Made by a program: the position numbers and the translations under genes. Shown piece after piece: positions 46,699 through 59,215 of a DNA stretch of 64,000 nt. This DNA is from Harmothoe impar (taxonomy: Eukaryota > Annelida > Polychaeta > Phyllodocida > Polynoidae), in contig OX381713.1 of assembly GCA_947462335.1 (NCBI GenBank), forward strand, positions 18,654,381 through 18,718,380. Direction: 5' to 3'. A model generated the notes under the pieces. The model saw only the letters and a list, made by a program, of their open reading frames with translations. It did not search any database and was not told the origin of the DNA. Numbering within the stretch: position 1 is the first letter of the stretch; each line of letters opens with the position of its first letter.

Positions 46699-49600
46699 AT
46701 GCCAGTAAAAGGTAGGGAACAACTTTTCACATACTTATTAACAATTTGGAAGTGTCACTGATTGATTGATATAATTTCAATCATGAGCACTAAAGTAATG
46801 ATGTTAATCTGACTAGCTTCTCCTCAGAATTTAAAAGATAATTCCAATTTATAAAATATATTCTATGATAAAGTTGTCACCGAAGAGGTTACAGAACTCG
46901 AGGTTATCCCTGAATTATCATGGGCACCAGTAACATTACTTAACACTAAAGATACAGAAGGTAGCATGAAGTATGTGTTTCCCCAAAACTATGATACTAG
47001 TTTCTGCTTCTCTAGCAATTAATGTTGTAAGCACAGTATTTTTTTCATTAAATGATCTTGAAATAGTTTGTAATTATCTTGCACAGAGCAAGACCGAACT
47101 TAGACTATTTCAACAGAATATCCATACAAATTACAATATCTTGTACATCTATCTGGATATTCTTTTTATTCAGGTCTTATGCAGCGCCTCAAGGATGGGG
47201 AGAGTGTTATCGTGGCGGAGGGCTACTTGTTTGAATTTGAAGCCAGAGGAATGTTGAAAATTGGTTCCTACGTGCCAGAAGTCGTCCTGGAACGTCCTGA
47301 TCTTGTCAAGGAGATGCATTATGAGTTCTTCAATGCAGGAAGCGATGTGGTCCTTGCATTTACAGTAAGATTGGCTTATTCAGCATTCAAAAATATTTGT
47401 CACTTTGCAACTGAGGAATTTGCATGAATCAGAGTAAAAGTTGGTTAATGACTATTGGGGCACGGATAGGAATAGCCTTACTGTAAGAATAGAGTACAAA
47501 TTAAGGTCGTTGCTACAGGATTCTCAAAAGATACCAGAGTGCTTGCTTTCAATTAGTTTCTTGTTATAATGATTGATATAACCTGTAGCCCGGACTCCAC
47601 TAGGGCGACACAGGTACATGCGAAACAGGGCGTTATTTTAGGTTCTTTGTTCTCAAATATATGACCATGTTTCACTGTGTTTCCCCCTGAATGTCGCCCT
47701 GAATGTCGCCCTGAATGTCCCCAGGAAAAGGGCGACATTCAGGGCGAAACACAGCGAAACAGGGCAATATGTTTGAGAACAAAGGACCTAAAAGAACGCC
47801 CTATTTCGCAGGTAGCTGTGTCGCCCTAGTGGAGTCTGTGCTTATAGATACAGGGCTTTCGGTAATAATTTACTTCTTGTAACTATGATTATTAAATCTA
47901 TATCTTTCAGTACTATGGTCATCGTGAGAAGCTACGACTGATTGGGCGGGAAAGTGAGCTGGAGAAGCTTAACCGTACCGCTCTGAAATTAGCGCGGGAA
48001 GTAGCAGACGACACTGGCACACTGATGGCGGGAAACATCTGTAACAGCACCGTATACGACCAAAACAATGAGAAACTCAAAAAGGAGTTGTATAAGAACA
48101 TGGAGGTATGCATTTGGTTGTGTAAATAACAACTGGCCATAGAATCTAGAGCGTGTTCGTCTACATAACTTTCTGATCAATGTACCCTTTTTTATTTGGC
48201 CCAAGACCCGTTAAAAAGGGGTTTGTTTCAGGTCGTCCGACTGTGTCTATCTAAACAGGGCCGACCCTACGTTTTTATGCAATTTCGAAGAAATTTTTAC
48301 ACTTTTTTGGTCAATTTTAGGGTTAATACAGAGTCTGGCTACAACATTCATGCATAAAAAATAATATGCAAATGAAAGGTGGCAGGGTACATGGGGATTT
48401 ATGCAATTCTAAATAAATTTTCACATTCTAAACCTTTTTAGTTGATTTTAGGGTGTGCCGAGAGGCTGGCTAGTACTTTCATCTTTAAGAAAACAAATAA
48501 ATAAAGATAAAAATGCGACCTACCGACCCTAGACTTCAATACATGTTACCTGAAACAAAACCTTTTTTTAGTTTGGCCTTATTCAATACATTTAATACGT
48601 TGAAACCAGAGGGTAAGTAGAGGATGTATATATATAATACAAGTAGTTATCAATTAGGAGAACCGGTTTGGTATTGTTAGTAACCTGTCCTCGTCTGCCG
48701 GTCCTCTCGAACGACACAAACAAACGTTAGCAACGGATAATGAACCCCAGCCAATCCTGTATTACATATTGGTTGGACCCATAAATGTCATAATGACAAA
48801 TAACCAAAACAAAATTGCAGATGTCCCAGTTATGCGGGGTCTTTCAATTATCTATAATGACATACCAGCAGATAGAGATAGTATTTCATCTACCTTATAT
48901 TTATAAGCTACCTGTAGCTACCCTTAAGTCAGATTATGAGTATTTAATTGGTCTAGTAGAAATGAAAGACACAAATTCTCTTCCGATGCCGATATCTTAC
49001 ATGATATATTTAGATATATAACATAAAGTCATCTTGCTGATACCAAAATCCTCTTTCCACTTTATGTTAAAGGAGCAAATAAAATGGGCTGTGGAGGAGG
49101 GTGCTGACTTTATCGTGGGAGAGACCTTTGAGACATATAGTGAGGCAGCACTGGCACTCAAGGCGTGCAATGAATTTGGAAAAGGTAAGAGAATGCACGA
49201 GAGTATTAACTAATATTATAATTATTACATGCCAGTGTTTTTTTTATAAGACAGGTGTTTATTGACATCATAATGGTATTTTACAAGTAGCCCAAACTAT
49301 GAATGGACAAATCCGCGTCTATGATGTATGCTGAGAATAGCAAGGTGTAGATACACAGTAAAATCTATTGTAGCTTTACAATACATATTACTATATATAC
49401 CTCCGCAAATGCAGCAATCAATTTTTTGCTCAGAGTGTACATGCTAGATTGAGGACATGTGAATACACAGTGTTATTTCGGCATTTTTCTACAAGCATCA
49501 TCATGTATATCTATAGATTGTTGGTGACTTCTCAGAACTTGAACTATAACTTATTTATTATAATAGACACAACTAGGACGACAAACATTAAAGTTCATTC

Positions 49601-52600
49601 ATATTTATTTTCTGTAGTTTTGCATTGTTTTATAATGTTTGTACACTGCAGGGCTGCCAGCTGTGATCACCTTGTCCATTCACCGTAAGGGTCTGTGGGA
49701 CGGGGTGTCAGTGACAGATGCCTGTCAGCGTCTTGAGGCTGCGGGAGCTGCTGTTGTCGGACTCAACTGTATGCGCGGACCGGCAAGCATGCTGCCTCTA
49801 CTCAAGGACATCAGACAGGCATGCAAGGTAAAGTGGGCATTTTTAAGGGTTAGTTTAGGCAAGAAATTAGTGTGTCTCAGGCAACATAGTCCAAAATGTT
49901 AGGGTAGGTTGGTCAGATTTTTTTTGATTTTCTTTGTTTTACATAATATTGAGAGTCCCTGGAATTGGTTGTGAATTACCACTTTGATTTGCGACTCACC
50001 AAATGACTCACTTATTCCTCTATTGACTAGGAATATCAAGAAGTTGTTGGATATTTCTTTTAAAAATCTTTTTTTTTAAAGACAATCTATTATTCATGCC
50101 TCTGAGGTTAGTGAGAGCTTATTATTCTTGAAAAGAATATCTAAAAAAAACAGAAAAAGTTAACAACTTTTTCTTAACCAAAAAAAAACCTTTTAATCTC
50201 CGGTTGGGTTGCCTAAAACACACCTTTTACTTTTTAGGCCTCAGTAATATTCTAGATCCGAGCTATGCTCACAAAATCATGTTTGTATGACCAATTTCTG
50301 CATTGCATAATTATGCAGCTTCAGCATGATGTTGATAACAAATAATCCAGAATCTAATTATTTTGATACGTCTACTCCAAAGCCATCAACCAACCAATAT
50401 TTCAAGTTCTTCTGCAGACTTGTTTTACCAAATTGACTCTAGAACCGTGCATGTCATTTTAACCATAATAGTTGATTAGATTTGAGAAACTAAAGCCATG
50501 GGCATAATTCCGGTACCAAGAAAATTGCTTTTCACTTCGAGGACAATGATCCAATGACGGATAAGTTTAGTAAGCTGAAAATATATTTTCAGGATGCATA
50601 GCAAACAGAGCGAACACTTGGTAATGCGATCGTTTGTTCTAGCATGAAAACTAAACTAAGGATAATGATGCTCAACATATCCAAGATCTGCTTCAACTTT
50701 TCAGATCCCAATAGCAGCAGTCCCTGTGCCGTATCGGACAGACATGGAACAGCCGACCTTCCAGGCTTTGGACGACATTGACGACCCAGGTAAGACGTCT
50801 AGGCCTATTTCTTTTTTGTCCATAGTACATATGGTTCATAACATAACAGAGGCTTTTTACAACTAACACCACTTCATATACCTAAGCTAAGGCATGTAGG
50901 ATGCATGGTAGGAAAAAGTGTATGAAAGCACCCTGTGAATATTAAGACATTTAGTTGGAAATAACCAAAAGGAACTTAAGTATTTTGTAAGCAGGAAAGA
51001 CTACATTCTGTTATCAGTTATCAGTATTATCTCTATCCTTGTTGACAGGTCGGCCTGCATTCCCCATGGGACTCTCCCCGTACCTGTGCACTCAGACCCA
51101 AGTGGCTAACTTTACTAGAGAGGCGCGGGCTCTTGGTGTCCAGTACCTTGGACTGTGCTGCGGTAACAGGGCACACTACACACGCACCATGGCTGAGGAA
51201 CTTGGCAGGACTCCCCCTGCATCCAGGTAATAATCATATCAATGTAATGTCTGGAAAAATCGGTAGTTGTCATAATTAAACAACAGCAGGGGGAGATCGG
51301 AAATTGAAAAGAAAGGAAGGGGGTCCTGAACTGCTTATTTTAATATTGAATTTTGAAAATAAAAGTATTTACATTTTTCTCTAAAAGTTAAGGAAAAAGT
51401 GAAAACTTCCCAGTCTTTTCATATTAACCCTTATGCACAGAAATATGAAACGTAATATGTGAAGTGCATATATCCATATGAGTTTGTTTGAGTTAAGATT
51501 TTTTTATTTGGCAATAATAAATCACAGACGTGGGGCATTTCTCAATTTAAGCCAAAAGTATTTACAAGATTATACGCAATCATCAATATGTCAAGTTAAC
51601 TTAAGTGAGCAGTGCTCAGTGTTCAAGTCATTATGACGTCAAGTCTTTTGATTATCAGGGAAGTTACGAGTCACTGGTACTTCTAATCTTCACAGTTTTA
51701 CTTGTACTAATTCTAATGCTGTAGGCATCTAGTACTTTAGAGCAACTTATACCATAACTCGCTCAAGTGGCCTTAGGTCATGCGGGGTTCGGCTAGTGAT
51801 GAATTTGTCTTTCGTTGGCTGGTTTTGTTGTACTGCATTGAGTCTATCCCAAAGTCTGGATCCTCTGTAGAGTGGTGATCTTGTGTAGATGTCTTTGACG
51901 GGTCTTTTTACGGACAACTTGACCTTGTCGTCACCCCGTAAGGCCCTCACAGGTACTACCACACACGCTGGTTTCCTAGACCAGTAGTACATTTGGGTCA
52001 ATATCTGGGTGACATGTACTGGGAAAGATTTTTGGCAGATTGTGTCACATAATTATATTCCCTTTTATTTCATAGTCTTATTGGTTTGAAATAGTATTTA
52101 AAGTCAGAATTTCTTTAAACTCTCTCAGAAACATTGTTCAGATCATTTGCTAACATCTAAAAGTAATTTTGATAGGGGTCCCGTGCATAATTTTAGGGTT
52201 TTGGGCCTTTGAAGTGAAAAAAAATAGCCCGAAAAAAGTCTAAATCTAATAATTAACGCCCAAAACAATGGGTAAAAGGGCAAGAATCAGGGTATAAAAT
52301 GGTTGGATTTTATACCCTTGGTTATTTCCAGCAACGTTATGAGATCTGAATCAATCTAGATAATGATTTATTGATTAATAACTCCAATCCTCTAACTTTT
52401 GGTAAAAATAGCAAATGTTATTGGCTTTTCGTATATAAAATATTCAAAATCCAATTATAAGCTCAAATTTGCTCGAAATTGTCCAATCTTTAAATGTGGC
52501 TTAGTCAGCATATATTTACTCAGTGATTCAATATCAGGTCATTCAGAGACATCTAAGCTTTATACGTAGAGACCTGCGCAGTGGTCCATATTCCACAAGT

Positions 52601-52963
52601 AACGATCAACCTTAACAAATTTCAGTGCTCTTAAAAACTGTACCTTTGGTTTTGATATAACATCATAATATTTACTAATTTCAACAGACTCTGAAGCTAG
52701 TGCATCACACAAAGATAAGATGAGTGAGGAATATGAATATAAACTTGAAGTGGTGTTCACCAGCTCCAGAAACTATTACAAATCTCTCAATAATTATCGA
52801 CTAGTTCCCACTTTATAATATGATACAGGTAATAATAAACATTTTATACGTTTTTTATCATTCCAGGTACAGCCCCGATATGTCTAAGCACTACTCCCGA
52901 ATGAAGGATGAACGTCACACCACCATCCAGTCAACCTTCGCTGGCTTTTACAAGACCAACTAA
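46699..52963 (+). CDS. BHMT-like homocysteine S-methyltransferase, copy D
   Basis: Exons: 46699-46711, 47174-47364, 47911-48105, 49073-49184, 49652-49827, 50705-50789, 51049-51226, 52867-52963. They total 1047 nt, or 348 residues, with all introns GT-AG. It starts with the MPVK microexon and ends FAGFYKTN. The protein is close to B and C but carries its own changes, such as [10 protein letters not shown] in exon 4 and [12 protein letters not shown] in exon 5. Zinc ligands are Cys210 and Cys294-Cys295 by the family numbering used for B. It is transcribed away from copy C and separated from it by LINEs and the UDP-glycosyltransferase. Intron 2 contains a foldback element and intron 7 a LINE fragment. 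An AT-rich TTTAAATAG about 80 bases upstream of the ATG could be a TATA variant (weak). Polyadenylation signals follow at 53647 and 53735. Confidence 0.9.
47593..47836. mobile_element. 244-bp foldback element in copy D intron 2
   Basis: Arms of about 50 bases beginning GACTCCACTAGGGCGACACA with about five mismatches. An inner GAATGTCGCCCT repeat is present three times. Related by its ends to 31857-32038. Confidence 0.78.
51747..52001 (-). pseudogene. LINE ORF2 C-terminal fragment
   Basis: Encodes [15 protein letters not shown] and [10 protein letters not shown], the same C-terminal blocks as the LINE frames at 33161 and 41493. It lies in intron 7 of BHMT-like copy D on the opposite strand. 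No reverse transcriptase core is attached. Confidence 0.7.
52011..52050. repeat. AAGGGACC hairpin family, collapsed copy
   Basis: Only the outer parts remain (GACATGTACTGGGAAAG, then GGCAGATTGTGTCACATA). The central stem is deleted. In intron 7 of copy D. Confidence 0.55.
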
Positions 52964-53734
52964 CTGCAGGTGTCATAGCAACAATGGACATCATCAGGGT
53001 GGAACATGGACAATATTATCAGCATTGTCTTAAATGTGTACTTTTAGCCCGAAAGTAAGACTATCAAATTATTCTCTGCATTATCTGAGAACTGTATCAC
53101 TGTAATCACTAAGTGGGATCCGCCCCAGGCCGCACGAGTGAAATACATCAGAGCGGTATCAATGTAGTTGGCATTTGTGTTTCTTTTGTGTTTTTGAAGC
53201 CATTTAATGAAGGACAAATATCTTTTTCTAGCCCATTGAAAACGGACACATTGTATTCAATGGGGGGGGGGCGGGGGTATTGAATACGGCGCTGCCAGTA
53301 CTTAAGTATAGCAACTCTTGCATTTCAAAAACAAAAATTGGTAATCTTAATTTAAGATTAAAACTATACATTTAAGATAATGCACAGAATAATGTCCACG
53401 TTCTGGCGTGATGATTTCCCGACGAGCGGTTTTATATGGCTTAGGCTTCCGCAGGGAATGCTTACATTTGCACTTGGGAGCCTCCCTGAAGATCTACTAT
53501 CTTTAGCTACGCTTGGGGATGTCACGAAGTGACATGATTATCATAGCATCGCATAATACAAGTTATAGAGTTCATAGTGAAATAGAAATAGAACAGACTG
53601 TAAAGAGTATGATCCTAACCTGCTGGGGTTGTGATCACTTTAAGCTAATAAAATAAGGACATGCAAATGGAATACAGCATTATAGCCATTTATAGTATAG
53701 AAACAAATGTAATCCTATATTTTACATTGACTTT

Positions 53735-53740
53735 AATAAA
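53735..53740 (+). terminator. Polyadenylation signal, copy D
   Basis: AATAAA about 770 bases after the stop. A second one lies at 53647. Confidence 0.45.
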
Positions 53741-54569
53741 GTAAGTATGTGTCTCTTAGCCCCGCGTTTGTTCTTTTTTTAAATGTGTATTGATATATTA
53801 TATTACATTCACAGATTTGTTTAAATAAACTACAAAATACTACATCATGCATGTGCTATAGCGAGGCACACTTATTTGGTTGATATTAAAATATTGTGTA
53901 TTCTAATGAAAATATCATTAAAGAGGTATAGTTATACCTCAACAATGAGGCATTTGATATTCAGGCATATATAGATCTCTGCATTGACATCGGACAATAG
54001 CGTATCATTGAACACGGAAGCTAGTATTTCAATTCAAATGAAGCTTAAACTTTAAAGTCACATTAAAAGTTTCACACATGAAATGCAACATGACTATACT
54101 TGTGATCAATGTGATACATGTAAAGTTCCCCGCTTCAGTTACAAATGATATTTGAATAGTCTGGGTATTCCCACTTTATGTAAAACATAGACGGATACAG
54201 AATATGTTGGAATGATGAAGCATATTTTAATGCCTTTGTAAGTTGAGAACAACAGGACACTGATGATTGTGCAATACAACCATCTGACTCCTTTACCCTT
54301 TCATACATAGGTTATGTTACTGCCATGTTATCCTGGTCTATAGCTATAGATTATCTCGTCATCTGATCATGCTTTTCTATGATACAAATAGGCAAACGGT
54401 AGAATAACACTATTTCTAACGAAGCATTCATGATAAATATGCGAAACTAGTTGGCCAATAAAGTACAGTTTGAATAATAAGGGTTTACACAAGAAAAAGC
54501 ACAAGATCCGGGTTTTGGTGGTTTGAATTGAATCATAATAAATTCTAGCTTTGATAAATCAGTCAGGTA
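53741..54569. other. Intergenic between copy D and the sushi-domain gene
   Basis: About 800 bases between convergent 3' ends. AT-rich, no repeat or gene recognised; it probably includes the 3' untranslated region of the sushi-domain gene. Confidence 0.5.
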
Positions 54570-57500
54570 TTAGTCATCCTCATCATCATCGTCGTCATCG
54601 ATAAACGACATATGGCGTTCTGAGGGGAACACAAGTGGTTTGTGGGCAGGGTCTACCACTACACCCTTGTTCTGGGACCCAGTTGTTGCCTGTGTCACAG
54701 AAGCTACAGCCTTTACCATAATACCCTCCTCCTGCTCCTCCTCCTCCCCCCAGGAGCTAAGGCTGTCCTCCTGGGCAGAGAGCTGTTCCTCCAGTGGGGC
54801 ACCCAGCCCCCTGAGCTGCTCACACACCTGGAGGCGGCCCTCCTCAGACAGCAGAAGACTGTAGGGTCTGGAGGAGGCCGATGCAGTGGCGCGCCCTGGA
54901 GTTTTGGGGCTGAGGTAGGGACTAACTCCAGGGCTAGGCGTGGCGTGCGCGACGCCCACCCTGTGGAGGCGGGTGTGGCGCTTCCTTGTGACTTGCCGCT
55001 TGTGGTAGTTGAAGAAGTCGTAGGGGAGGAGCGCCAGGAGGAGTACGCAGCAGGCCGTGAGGGACAGGCCGATCACCATGCCCGCCGTGATACGTGCTGG
55101 AGGAACGAGAAATACACACCATTACAATGAGGGTCGATGAGGCCACTCTGAAAAATGTTTCTAAGGCCATTCAAAAAAAAAGTTTCTCATCACCAAGGAC
55201 TGAAAAATATGACAAGGGAGGCTTTTCTTTTAACTCGCGGGCTAAAATGTATAGGCTAATATATCTTTTTCACCACCAAAATTAGCTTTGATTCGATACC
55301 AAATAATTATGTCAATATTTCTCCATTTTTCATCATGATTTTTATTATGCGCGCGGTGATGAGAAACCATTTTATTATTTAAGTGGCCTAATCACTAATC
55401 ACCAAAATTTACGACAAAGGTGATTTGAAATATAATAGTCAGGGTTAACTATGAGGGAATTATAAGCTCTTTGCAAACAGAATACTAGTGGTTGAAAGTG
55501 TATTGACTTGGGTAAACTGCGAAAATGCATGTGACTTCTCATCATAATCCTAACATCTAATTATAGACATGAACATTGATGAAAGGAGATGTGTTTCTCA
55601 GTATGGTGCGGCATGGTGAGTAACTCGCCAGGTACACTGATATTCCTAGCTATAGGCTCCCTATACGACCATTCTCTCAGTCACTAGTAACTAACCTAGT
55701 TAGTCATTTTTTGGCTCCCTATACGACCAACCTAGGCAAGTCATCATCGTCAGGTTGGTCAGTACTGACCAACCCACCTTAGTCTTTTAATTTCCAGGGG
55801 GAGGCACTGAGTGGTGATCACAGTATCTTACAGGTGGCACCAACTAGTGGTATACAAATGCAACACACCAATGATGAACCTAGGTTAGCCACTTCTGACT
55901 GACCCCCTCAGTCATTTTGGAATATAACTTTGCCATTGCGACTAACACACATATGACAAAGCTAGGATAGTCTGTACTGACCAACCCTTTCAACCTATGG
56001 ATTTTCAGTGTATGTATTAAAGGGATTAATGGGGTTTCATCTGCCTACCTTTACAAAGTTGAGGACCTCCTGACCAGGTGCCATCCTCCAGGCACGTAAT
56101 ACTGAACACACCACCTTTATCTGAGTGGAACTCGTCACAGTCAAACTGCAGTATGTCACCAAACACATGCTCCACCCTCTTGGACGGCCCAGTAGCAGAT
56201 GCAAACACTGGATGAGGGCAGATAATGCCTAAACAAAGGAGAAAACAGAATAGTGTATATTGTTATCAAATAGTATACGGTACAAGCATTATAAGATGTT
56301 GATTTGATTTTTTCATTTCAACATGCATCTTTTATTGGTAAATATTACATATATACAAGTAAAGCCTTTCAAATAGATGCCATAGATGGGGAAGCGGACC
56401 TGCCTTGTGGACTTTTACTTGTTGAAGTTTGAGTTTTAACAGAGCTCTTATTGACCAACAAACTGAGGTGTGGTTAATTGTGCATAATGGTAACCTTGTG
56501 CAGTGCAATTGAATATGAGCCATATCATATGAAATTGATTATCTGGTAGAATAAAGCCATTCCGAATATAATGTGTGGATTTATATTTAGATTGTATTTA
56601 GCCATTGATGTATTTACAATAGGGCGACACAAACTAGTGGGAATCCCTATAATATAAGTTCATGAAACAATGATGGCCATGGAGAAAGAAAATAAAATAT
56701 TCTCAGTGTATAGATGTGAGGTACATGCAAACTCACGGTGACAATATTCAGGTTCACCAGACCATGACGTGCTGTTACACGTCACTGATGACGTGACATT
56801 CGCTGACGTATAGTTGTATCCTACGTCACATGTGTACGTCACGGTTACGTCACAAGAGGTGAGTGACACATGTACGTTTTGCTGACTGTTATTGACAGTA
56901 GGAATCACACCACAGCGAGAATCTACAATGTGAAAGTGTGACCATAGTTTTATATTGATATGGTGCTCTGTGTTTGGCAAAGAGGGTCAGTTTTTTTTTT
57001 TATCTTGTAGGAATGCATAATAACATGTAGTAAAACAGTAAGGCTAACACTGTCTTGGGTTTGAGCATATAGAGATGCATTCTACACACCTATATCACCG
57101 GGTTCTGTGTCTTTTGATAAATTTGCTTTAGGTCTTAGATAGGGAATCCCTGAGGATGCTGAGTGCACCCTTACTGAGCGACAACGTCTGCAGCGAATAC
57201 TGGATCAGTTCTCTGTCGTCAAAATAGTTTGGAAAATTTCTACAATTCTGTAAAGATTTCCCTCAGCATATCCTAATTGAGGTGACACTTATATTTATGC
57301 TGGATGCCGGGATAGGTCTATTACATTTTATGTCGATGTTTATTTGGATTCAGTCTGCACTGAAATCATATTGCACATATGGTCAATTATGGAGGTTCAT
57401 TCACGTTTGCGACCAGTATTTCATATTTTGGTGATAAAGTTTGTGTTATTCATATTCACGAGGTTTTCCCTCATTACCTGGCTTGGAATTTTTTCATCCC

Positions 57501-59215
57501 ATGCTATGTTACATTGAAATCTAGTGAAAATTTATTTCCCTGTCTAAGACCTATACGAGACTTGTATTGATTGGGTACTCACGTAGGTGGCAGGTGGCGC
57601 CATTGAAGCAGGTCCCGGCACAGTCACAGGAGGTGGCGTTATGCTGGGTCCCTCCGTGCCTGCAAACCACGCTGGTCACCTGCGACCAACCTGCCAGTAG
57701 GAGGCAATCAAACACATCCGCTAGATAAAGTGCGTCCTTCAAGACTTACCCACGCCTCAAATAATGATACTTGTATTTTATTGTAAGTAAGAACATTCCG
57801 ACGGGACCAAATAGTATATGGTCTGTCATGGTGAGAATTCAAATGGTTGGGTTCACTAGGGATGTTATGAATCTGGATCTGAAAGCATTTTCTTGCAATT
57901 TGGTTGTTAAAATATAGCCTATTAACGGTCACTTAAGCATTTTATTCTTTATCAAATACGACTGTCTCATTGATTTAACCAAGGAGGGCCGTATTACACA
58001 CCCCCTGTTAAATAACCCATGGCCGTATTACACGACCCTATGACGTCATCAAAATGGCGGTTTGTTTACATTTGAACGGGGTAGAAAAAAGCTTCTTTAA
58101 GCCCTCCATCCCCTAAAGGCCCTAATAATTTTTTTTGAATCGAATAAAGGTAAAAAATAAACACAGGCCTCGTGAAATACGGCCTGACATTCAACTTGTG
58201 AAATAACCCTCCCACAGACCAAAATCTCGTGCACCTTTGTCTATGTAATTTCTTGATCTTTTTCCTAATTCATAACAGAATTATGTCATCTACAAATCCA
58301 TGGCATACTGTAAGGCGTTGTCACCTCTTTTGGAAAACTCAAATTTCCAACAATATCGTTTTCCGTGGTGGGAGCTTGATAAAAGTACTTGATAAAAGTG
58401 AATGTACCTCTATGGGAGTAATCGATGTATTATTTTATTATGGAATATGGCAGTGACATTGACTTAACCAAGGAAGGCCGTATTACACCCCCCCCCCCTG
58501 TTAAATAACCCATGGTCGTATTACACGACGTCATCAAAATGGCAGTTTATTTACATTTTGAACGATGTATAGGCCCTAATACTTTAATTTGAATCGAAAA
58601 AGGTTAAAAAATAAACACAAAGGCACACTCTTTTCTGCTCTTTAGAAGGGTTATTTCACTTGTTGACCCTCGGGCCGCATTTCACTCGGCCTGCGGCCTC
58701 TTGAAATACGGCGCGAGGGTCAACTCGTGAAATAACCCTCAAAAAGACCAGAAACTCGTGCAACTTTGTCTATTTATTAACCTTAGCTTTGATGCACGGA
58801 TCTTGTTTATATATAAGTATTGGATATAAACTCTTATTTCTAATGATTGAAAAGTGAACTTATAGTTCCTATTGTTGTTGTTTTTCGTTCGTAAGGGTCA
58901 CTGTCCACAGACCATAAATCGGCCGTGTACGGTCATTCTATACACAATTTACATAGGTAATGTATGACAATTTTCTTGATATACGGCCGATTTATGCTCT
59001 GTGGACGGTGGCCATAAAGAGTGCTACCTACGACAAGGTTATAGATGGGACATGTATAGTTAGTGGCACTAGCCTGTCTAAGCTGATTCGACCTGAATAA
59101 AGGAGTTCAAATTGCTTTTATAAAATATGATAAGAATATCACATCTATTTGAATAACTTTTATAGAAATACCTACCGTTGACAAACAGAAAGATCAGTAG
59201 TCCTAGTACAGCCAT
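54570..59215 (-). CDS. Type I membrane protein with Cys-rich EGF-like segment and two sushi domains
   Basis: Five exons, all introns in phase 1: 59176-59215, 57583-57690, 56737-56922, 56049-56228, 54570-55096. They total 1041 nt, or 346 residues. Exon 1 encodes a signal peptide (MAVLGLLIFLFVNG). Exon 2 encodes a short Cys-rich EGF-like piece (SCDCAGTCFNGATC). Exons 3 and 4 each encode one sushi/CCP module (about residues 50-112 and 112-172) with the WSGEPEYC and WSGGPQLC endings typical of the fold. Exon 5 encodes a transmembrane helix (about 176-199), a basic stop-transfer KRQVTRKRH, a tail of about 145 residues with SPGVSPYLSP, a Glu-rich run and an acidic DDDDDDEDD C-terminus. I do not recognise an orthologue. 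The layout suggests a cell-surface adhesion or innate-recognition receptor, which is inference. An upstream non-coding exon cannot be excluded. Confidence 0.82.
55139..55390. mobile_element. MITE of the TCTCATCACC family, shortened
   Basis: Same terminal repeats as 45997-46358 with a shorter interior in opposite orientation. It is about 45 bases upstream of the exon 5 acceptor of the sushi-domain gene. Confidence 0.7.
55635..56010. mobile_element. TA-type MITE, CACTGATATTCC family
   Basis: 376 bp, ends CACTGATATTCC and GGATTTTCAGTG, TA on both flanks. It lies in intron 4 of the sushi-domain gene, about 35 bases from the exon 4 donor. It is closely related to 61371-61738 and 20750-21111. Confidence 0.85.
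57955..58770. repeat. Direct repeat in intron 1 of the sushi-domain gene
   Basis: Two related blocks (about 57960-58260 and 58450-58770) share TTAACCAAGGA, GGCCGTATTACAC, GACGTCATCAAAATGG and CTCGTGCA. The second contains a GC-rich hairpin (GAGGGTCAACTCGTGAAATA pairs with its left arm, 58655-58740). A fragment recurs at 59745-59820. Confidence 0.7.
58896..59013. mobile_element. 118-bp foldback with GTCCACAG ends
   Basis: Arms of about 33 bases containing CATAAATCGGCCGT pair around an AT-rich centre. Lies in intron 1 of the sushi-domain gene. Confidence 0.65.

Noticed and set aside
47919..48204. Minus-strand frames opposite exon 3 of copy D
   Set aside because: They are the antisense shadow of a well-supported exon.
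54640..55130. 162-codon plus-strand frame
   Set aside because: It is the complement of exon 5 of the sushi-domain gene, which has domain and splice support on the other strand.
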